In this document: positions 57,634 to 64,000 of the stretch, piece by piece | Layout: each line of letters begins with the position of its first letter | How positions within the stretch are numbered: position 1 is the stretch's first letter | Assembly: GCF_027271155.1 (NCBI RefSeq) | Contig: NZ_CP114542.1 | Location: forward strand, 124,001 to 188,000 | Source: Brevundimonas subvibrioides | Lineage (GTDB): Bacteria > Pseudomonadota > Alphaproteobacteria > Caulobacterales > Caulobacteraceae | DNA: 64,000 bases | Direction: 5' to 3' | Position numbers and translations under genes: made by a program | The notes under the pieces: generated by a model | The model's input: the letters and a program-made list of their open reading frames with translations, nothing else | What the model was told of the DNA's origin: nothing | Databases searched by the model: none

Positions 57634-59043
57634 ATGGACCGACGTGAACTGATCGGGGCGGCTCTGGTCGCCCTGGGTCTGGGCGGCTGCGGCGAGGCGG
57701 CGGGGTCCGAGCCACAGGTGAGCGCGTCGACCGGCGCGCCGCCCGCCCTCCCCGACGGCCTCGCCGGGACGCTCGAGGCCCTCATCGAGGAGTCCGGCAG
57801 CGTCGGCGGCATGGTGGTGGCCGCGCGTCACGGCGCACTGGCCGGCGTCTACACCTGGGGCGACGCGCGACGCTCTCCCCGGCGGCCCGTGACGTCGGAA
57901 ACCCTGTTCCACATCGGATCGAACGGAAAGTTCGTCACCGGGGTCGCTGTGCTCCAGCTGGTGCAGGACGGCCGGATCGCCCTGACCGACCGTCTGGGCG
58001 ACCACGTCACGGGCCTGCCCGGGGTTCTGTCGCGGACGCCGGTCGCCAACCTGCTGCACCAGACGTCGGGCCTGCCGGACTATCTGGATCAGATCGAGGA
58101 CTGGTCCGCGCCGGTCACCCGGCAGATGATCTTCGACGCCGTCGCCGAGGGGCGCGACTTCGAGCCGGGCGAGGCCTGGGCCTATTCCAACACCAACTAT
58201 TTCGTCCTCGGCTGGCTGATCGAGGCCGTGTCGGGGATGCGCTATGCCGACTACGTCCGCCAGCACGTCTTCGCCCCCGCCCGGCTGCCCTTCGCCCGCC
58301 CCGATGCCACCGCGAGCGACATTCCCGCCCGCGCCCAAGGCTATACCCTCGACGGCGACGCCCTCGCCAGGGCCGACCGGATGGATGACGCGATGAGCCG
58401 CGCCGCCGACGGGGGCGTGCTGTTCAGCGCCCTGGACTGGGCCCCCTGGTGTCAGGCCCTGGCCGCCTCGACCCTGCTGGACGCCGCAACCCGGGCCCTG
58501 GCCTATCAGCCCGGCCGCCTGCGGACCGGCCGCGAGGCCCCCTATGGCGCGGGCGTCTTCCTCGAGCGCTGCCGCGGCGAGGCCTGCCAGCACCATACCG
58601 GCTCGGTGCCCGGCTTCGCGTCCCAGCGCATGGCGTTCGCGGGCTCGGGCGTCCAGGTGCTGGCGGTCTCCAACACCGACGGCGACGGCGAGCCGCCGCT
58701 GGAGGATCTGTGTCTGGCCATGGCCGAGGCCCTGGCCCCGGGCTCGACCTGGACGACCCAGCCCCTGCTGGACGAGGACGACCGCACGGCCCTCCTGCGC
58801 CGCGCCTTTCGCCGGGCCGATGCCGACCTGCCCGACAGCCTGCTGGCCTCCGAGGTCATCGCCTCGGGCGGAGACACCGCGCCGTCCTGGGGCGTCAAGG
58901 CCGGCCACGTCTTCGCCCCCGTCGAGCGCTGGCCCGTGCCCGGCGGCCAGATGGTCCGCTATCGCTGGGTCGGCGACGACGATGAGACCGGCCATGTGGT
59001 GGTCGGCTGGACCGAAGACGACGAGGTCTTCTGGATCTACTGA
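57634..59043 (+). CDS. beta-lactamase-fold serine hydrolase, lipoprotein
   Basis: A 469-residue hydrolase of the same fold. The signal ends in a lipobox LGGC (C19), so it is lipid-anchored. Catalytic motifs are SxxK as SNGK in HIGSNGKFVTG, YSN in AYSNTNYF, and HTG in HHTGSVPG. The C-terminus has a further domain ending GHVVVGWTEDDEVFW. ATG 57634 fits the GGGGGA site (7 bases); ATG 57631 precedes it. Divergent from the Tat-exported paralogue with about 145 bases between starts; they may share a promoter region. Confidence 0.88.
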   Translation: MDRRELIGAALVALGLGGCGEAAGSEPQVSASTGAPPALPDGLAGTLEALIEESGSVGGMVVAARHGALAGVYTWGDARRSPRRPVTSETLFHIGSNGKFVTGVAVLQLVQDGRIALTDRLGDHVTGLPGVLSRTPVANLLHQTSGLPDYLDQIEDWSAPVTRQMIFDAVAEGRDFEPGEAWAYSNTNYFVLGWLIEAVSGMRYADYVRQHVFAPARLPFARPDATASDIPARAQGYTLDGDALARADRMDDAMSRAADGGVLFSALDWAPWCQALAASTLLDAATRALAYQPGRLRTGREAPYGAGVFLERCRGEACQHHTGSVPGFASQRMAFAGSGVQVLAVSNTDGDGEPPLEDLCLAMAEALAPGSTWTTQPLLDEDDRTALLRRAFRRADADLPDSLLASEVIASGGDTAPSWGVKAGHVFAPVERWPVPGGQMVRYRWVGDDDETGHVVVGWTEDDEVFWIY

Positions 59044-59049
59044 TCCGGT

Positions 59050-59691
59050 TCAGCCGCGCGTTTCCCACGCCATCCAGACCGCCACGGCAGCGACCCCCAG
59101 CGCCATCGCTCCCCGCGCCCGGCCGCCCCGGGCCTGGCCGCCGACCATCCCCGCAACCCGCGCGGCCCCCATCACGATAGAGGCGTGCACGATCACGGCG
59201 ACGGCCAGATGCAGGGTTCCCAGAATCAGGGCCTGGGTCAGCGCCGGGCCGTGGTCGGGCCGGATGAAGGTCGGCAACAGGGCGACGTAGAAGACCGCCG
59301 CCTTGGGATTCAGCAGATTGCCGGTCAGTCCCCGCAGGAACAGCGCCTGCCGCGTCCCTCCGTCATCCGTCCGGTCCGCCCCGGCCCCGCCGCCGCGCCA
59401 GGCGTCCCAGGCCAGCCACAGCAGGAAGGCCACCCCCGCCCAACGCATGACCTGAAACGCCAGCGGCCAGACCAGCAGCACCCGCGTCAGGCCGAAGGCC
59501 GAGGCCAGCATCCAGACGGCCAGGCCCAGGGTGATGCCCACCACGGCCGCCAGCCCGGCCGTCCGCCCCCGCCCCGCGGCCACCAGGGCCAGCCAGCCCA
59601 TGTTCGGCCCCGGTGTCAGCTCGATCAGCGACACGGCGACCAGAAACGGCAGGATCACGGACGGATCGACGGGCCAGAGGGCGTGGGGCAT
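59050..59691 (-). CDS. LysE family amino acid exporter
   Basis: Membrane protein of 213 residues with six hydrophobic helices. The N-terminus with ELTPGPNMGWLALVAAGRGRTAG and the segment RGLTGNLLNPKAAVFYVALLPTFI are the LysE/RhtB signature. It should export an amino acid or derivative; substrate is not readable. Start ATG 59691. Convergent with the serine hydrolase gene (6 bases between stops). Confidence 0.92.
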   Translation of the reverse strand: MPHALWPVDPSVILPFLVAVSLIELTPGPNMGWLALVAAGRGRTAGLAAVVGITLGLAVWMLASAFGLTRVLLVWPLAFQVMRWAGVAFLLWLAWDAWRGGGAGADRTDDGGTRQALFLRGLTGNLLNPKAAVFYVALLPTFIRPDHGPALTQALILGTLHLAVAVIVHASIVMGAARVAGMVGGQARGGRARGAMALGVAAVAVWMAWETRG

Positions 59692-59814
59692 GACGGGACC
59701 CTAGCGCCATCCGCCCCCTTGTGCGCCCCCCCGCCCGCGACCACCTGTCTTTCAGACCAGGGCGTCGCTTCGTGTGAGGGCGCCTGAAACCCTTCCGCCT
59801 TCATGGGGATGCAG

Positions 59815-62403
<2,589 letters not shown>

Positions 62404-62467
62404 GGCTTGCACCGCTTGTGATCCGGTATTTCGGGGGCAGTCGCGGGATGGGCGAACCACCGGGCCG

Positions 62468-62647
62468 CTATACGCTGCGGTCCGCAACGCTGGCGTCGGA
62501 AACATGCTTTCTGAGGGTTTCAATCGCTCTCTTGGCACCCTCTCGGGTGGAGTACCCCTCGGTCGCGAATAACGTTTCACTATTGTACTTAAACCTCACG
62601 CGGAACTCTCCAGCCTTATCGCGATAGATTTCAAACGAATAGGCCAA
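62468..62647 (-). CDS. DUF1508 (YegP-like) small protein
   Basis: A 59-residue protein read from TTG 62647, which has a perfect AAGGAG six bases upstream. AYSFEIYRDKAGEFRVRFKYN then SETLFATEGYSTREGAKRAIETLRKH is the DUF1508/YegP fold, a single copy rather than the tandem pair. Function unknown. A longer frame starting at TTG 62707 exists but lacks a ribosome-binding site. Convergent with clpB; less GC-rich than clpB. Confidence 0.82.
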   Translation of the reverse strand: MAYSFEIYRDKAGEFRVRFKYNSETLFATEGYSTREGAKRAIETLRKHVSDASVADRSV

Positions 62648-62759
62648 GCGCTGCTCCTTCCGGCAAGGTTGTCGAGCTCGGCCCACTGAGCCCAAGCTGC
62701 TTGACAATCCTACCTATCTTGGTGCCCGAAAGGAAGGTCGCCAAGGGACGAAAGATAGA

Positions 62760-63599
62760 ATGTCAGGCATGCCAAAATGGTCGCCGAAAAACCCGCTGGA
62801 GGTGATCGCGATATTTATCGCCCTGATCTACGGGATATGCGCACTCCTGCTTGGCTCTACAGTATCTGGACTAGAGAAAATCAACCAGACCATTATGGTG
62901 TGGTTCATAGTCTTGTTTCCTGTAGCTGTACTCGTCGTCTTTGCTTGGTTAGTTCGTAATCATCACAAGAAACTTTACGCCCCCGGAGACTACCGATCCG
63001 ACGACGCATTCCATGGCAATCAAGCGGCCTCTGATGACCTCGGGGCGAGACTGCAAAGCAGTGAAACGATCGATAGCCAAGATGACTCTCTAGGCGAAGC
63101 GACTGCAGCGGTGACTGGCTCAGATATTGATACCGCAGTTGAAATCTCAGAAAGACCCACTGAAACGGTGAGCGCTCCGCCGGCATCAAATTCGATAGCC
63201 GATCTGTATTTAGCGGAAGGTTTAGCGTTTCAGGAACTCCAGAAGGAATTTGACGCAGCGGTTCGACGACATCTTCAGGTGCCTGCTGTTGGAGGCGGCC
63301 TGACCGTAGTTGATGGAATTCTGGAAACGAAGTCCGGAACCGCTTTCGTAGAGGTAAAGGTAATACGGCGGCTAGGAGATTTGGCGCGCCGCGTAAGAGA
63401 AGTATTTGCCTCTCTAGAAAAAATCAATCTGATGGCCTATGATGGGACCCCCCTCCTAGTCGCAGTATTTGTCGTTGCGGATGACGTTGTCACGCCGTTG
63501 TTGGCGAAACACTTGCGTAAGTTTCAGATGATGAGCAAGGCAAATATTGAGGTAAGAATTTTCTCTGTTGCAACGCTAAAAAGGAAGTACGGGTTGTAG
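62760..63599 (+). CDS. membrane protein with candidate PD-(D/E)XK nuclease-like domain
   Basis: A 279-residue protein in visibly AT-richer DNA. Residues about 13-34 and 45-65 are transmembrane helices with a short loop; residues 70-145 are a polar, acidic low-complexity linker; residues 150-279 are a globular domain. There D185 in TVVDGIL, followed by E198-x-K200 in TAFVEVKVI, reproduces the PD-(D/E)XK active-site spacing, with helices and a strand before and after. No family was recognised. A membrane-tethered nuclease, possibly for defence or DNA-entry control, is one reading; a non-catalytic relative is another. ATG 62760 is used; 62769 is possible. Confidence 0.6.
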   Translation: MSGMPKWSPKNPLEVIAIFIALIYGICALLLGSTVSGLEKINQTIMVWFIVLFPVAVLVVFAWLVRNHHKKLYAPGDYRSDDAFHGNQAASDDLGARLQSSETIDSQDDSLGEATAAVTGSDIDTAVEISERPTETVSAPPASNSIADLYLAEGLAFQELQKEFDAAVRRHLQVPAVGGGLTVVDGILETKSGTAFVEVKVIRRLGDLARRVREVFASLEKINLMAYDGTPLLVAVFVVADDVVTPLLAKHLRKFQMMSKANIEVRIFSVATLKRKYGL

Positions 63600-63668
63600 C
63601 CCGACCTCGTGACCAGCTCTACACTCGGCTGTTTTGACGCAGCCCTCCACACTCAACACACACGACGA

Positions 63669-63688
63669 CCCCCGCGTCTCCACGGGGG
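63669..63688 (-). terminator. hairpin downstream of the alcohol dehydrogenase remnant
   Basis: Six-base stem CCCCCG/CGGGGG, eight-base loop, 32 bases past the stop of the dehydrogenase fragment. No long T-run; could serve either strand. Nothing else is visible from 63600 to 63720. Confidence 0.4.
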
Positions 63689-63720
63689 CCTCCGGTCTTC
63701 TCGCCGCCGGATGTCCCCGG

Positions 63721-63792
63721 CTAGGGGTTGATGACGACCTTGATGCAGCCGTCGGTCTTTTCCTGGACCATCGTCCAGGCGTCGGGGTCGGC
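63721..63792 (-). pseudogene. C-terminal fragment of a zinc-dependent alcohol dehydrogenase
   Basis: On the minus strand 23 codons read ADPDAWTMVQEKTDGCIKVV then INP and stop. This is the characteristic C-terminus (DGCIKVV-x-P) of zinc-binding, glutathione-independent alcohol dehydrogenases. Upstream of it the frame enters a large palindromic repeat at about 63800 and dehydrogenase similarity ends; a stop occurs at 63943-63945. Either the gene is truncated or the repeat is inserted in it and the rest lies beyond base 64000. Confidence 0.6.
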
Positions 63793-63799
63793 ACCCCTC

Positions 63800-63993
63800 G
63801 CCCTTCTCCCCTTGCGGGTGGAGGAGGAGCGCAGCGCGATCCGACGACGGGTGGCAGCCGAAGGCTGACGGATGAGGGGGCGCACGGGAGGGGCTGGTGA
63901 GGGATCCGGCGGAGGACGCAGGTTCGACGTCTGAGTGACCCCTCATCCGACCTCGCTGCGCTCGGCCACCTTCTCCCGCAAGGGGAGAAGGGC
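63800..63993. repeat. large palindromic repeat with 19-base perfect terminal arms
   Basis: Arms 63800-63818 and 63975-63993 are perfect inverse complements, and inside them a second pair, GGATGAGGGG (63870-63879) and CCCCTCATCC (63939-63948), also matches perfectly. The 194-base element looks like a nonautonomous palindromic repeat of the type scattered in GC-rich alphaproteobacterial genomes. It abuts the alcohol dehydrogenase remnant. Confidence 0.75.
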
Positions 63994-64000
63994 AGCTGAT

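Noticed and set aside
59692..59814. A sigma-32 promoter ahead of clpB
   Set aside because: A CTTG occurs, but no acceptable -10 element follows at proper spacing.
62648..62707. N-terminal extension of the DUF1508 protein to TTG 62707
   Set aside because: TTG 62647 has a perfect AAGGAG and gives the family-typical start; the extension has no ribosome-binding site and unlike composition.

Overview
The window is GC-rich chromosomal DNA from an alphaproteobacterium, most probably a member of the Caulobacterales such as Brevundimonas. This rests on strong GC bias at third codon positions, several TTG/GTG starts, a promoter resembling the Caulobacter sigma-73 consensus ahead of the atp genes, and familiar gene orders (atpH-atpA; ispG next to a RodZ-like gene; ptsP-lysC next to ubiG; DUF1178-nitrilase-grxC-comF; mutS-glnD-murJ-trpS). 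The genus is inference; no rRNA, tRNA or CRISPR was recognised.

Layout. 1-6.2 kb: F1-ATPase alpha (cut by the window edge) and delta subunits, an APH-like phosphotransferase overlapping glycerol kinase, then a divergent threonine/serine dehydratase and MaoC hydratase. 6.2-7.0 kb: an isolated DUF3800 gene of more AT-rich composition. 7.1-9.9 kb: a sugar-modification group (Gfo/Idh/MocA oxidoreductase, DegT aminotransferase, GmhB-like phosphatase). 10-13.5 kb: alpha/beta hydrolase, YjdM C-terminal domain, a lipoprotein and glutamine-dependent NAD synthetase. 13.5-14.2 kb: a hicAB toxin-antitoxin module behind two tandem palindromes. 14.2-19.5 kb: ftsY, yciB, a MarR regulator, ccmC-ccmD-ccmG and prfA. 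19.6-20.7 kb: a complete IS630-family element with TA target duplication and a transposase split at an A8 run. 20.7-28.9 kb: TauE exporter, ispG, RodZ-like protein, PtsP, aspartate kinase, UbiG. 28.9-37 kb: DUF1178-nitrilase-grxC-comF, envelope lipoproteins, diacylglycerol kinase-like enzyme, metallophosphoesterase, a DUF883 pair. 37-47.5 kb: a degenerate aldo/keto reductase, mutS-glnD-murJ-trpS, GNAT and OsmC. 47.5-55.9 kb: hydrolase, purH, DUF2236, heparinase-like, rpe, DUF4893 lipoprotein, FAD monooxygenase, DUF805. 55.9-62.4 kb: two divergent beta-lactamase-fold serine hydrolases, LysE transporter, ClpB. 62.4-64 kb: a DUF1508 gene, a two-helix membrane protein with a candidate PD-(D/E)XK nuclease domain, and the C-terminal remnant of a zinc alcohol dehydrogenase abutting a large palindromic repeat.

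Most genes are housekeeping and packed into short operons with ATGA or TGATG junctions, implying translational coupling. The accessory parts are small: DUF3800, hicAB, the IS element and the 62.6-63.6 kb segment. I see no complete multi-gene system that is clearly new. The best candidates for something undescribed are the membrane-anchored nuclease-like protein, the twin-operator hicAB promoter, the comF/methyltransferase pair whose start codons overlap on opposite strands, and the degenerate aldo/keto reductase.
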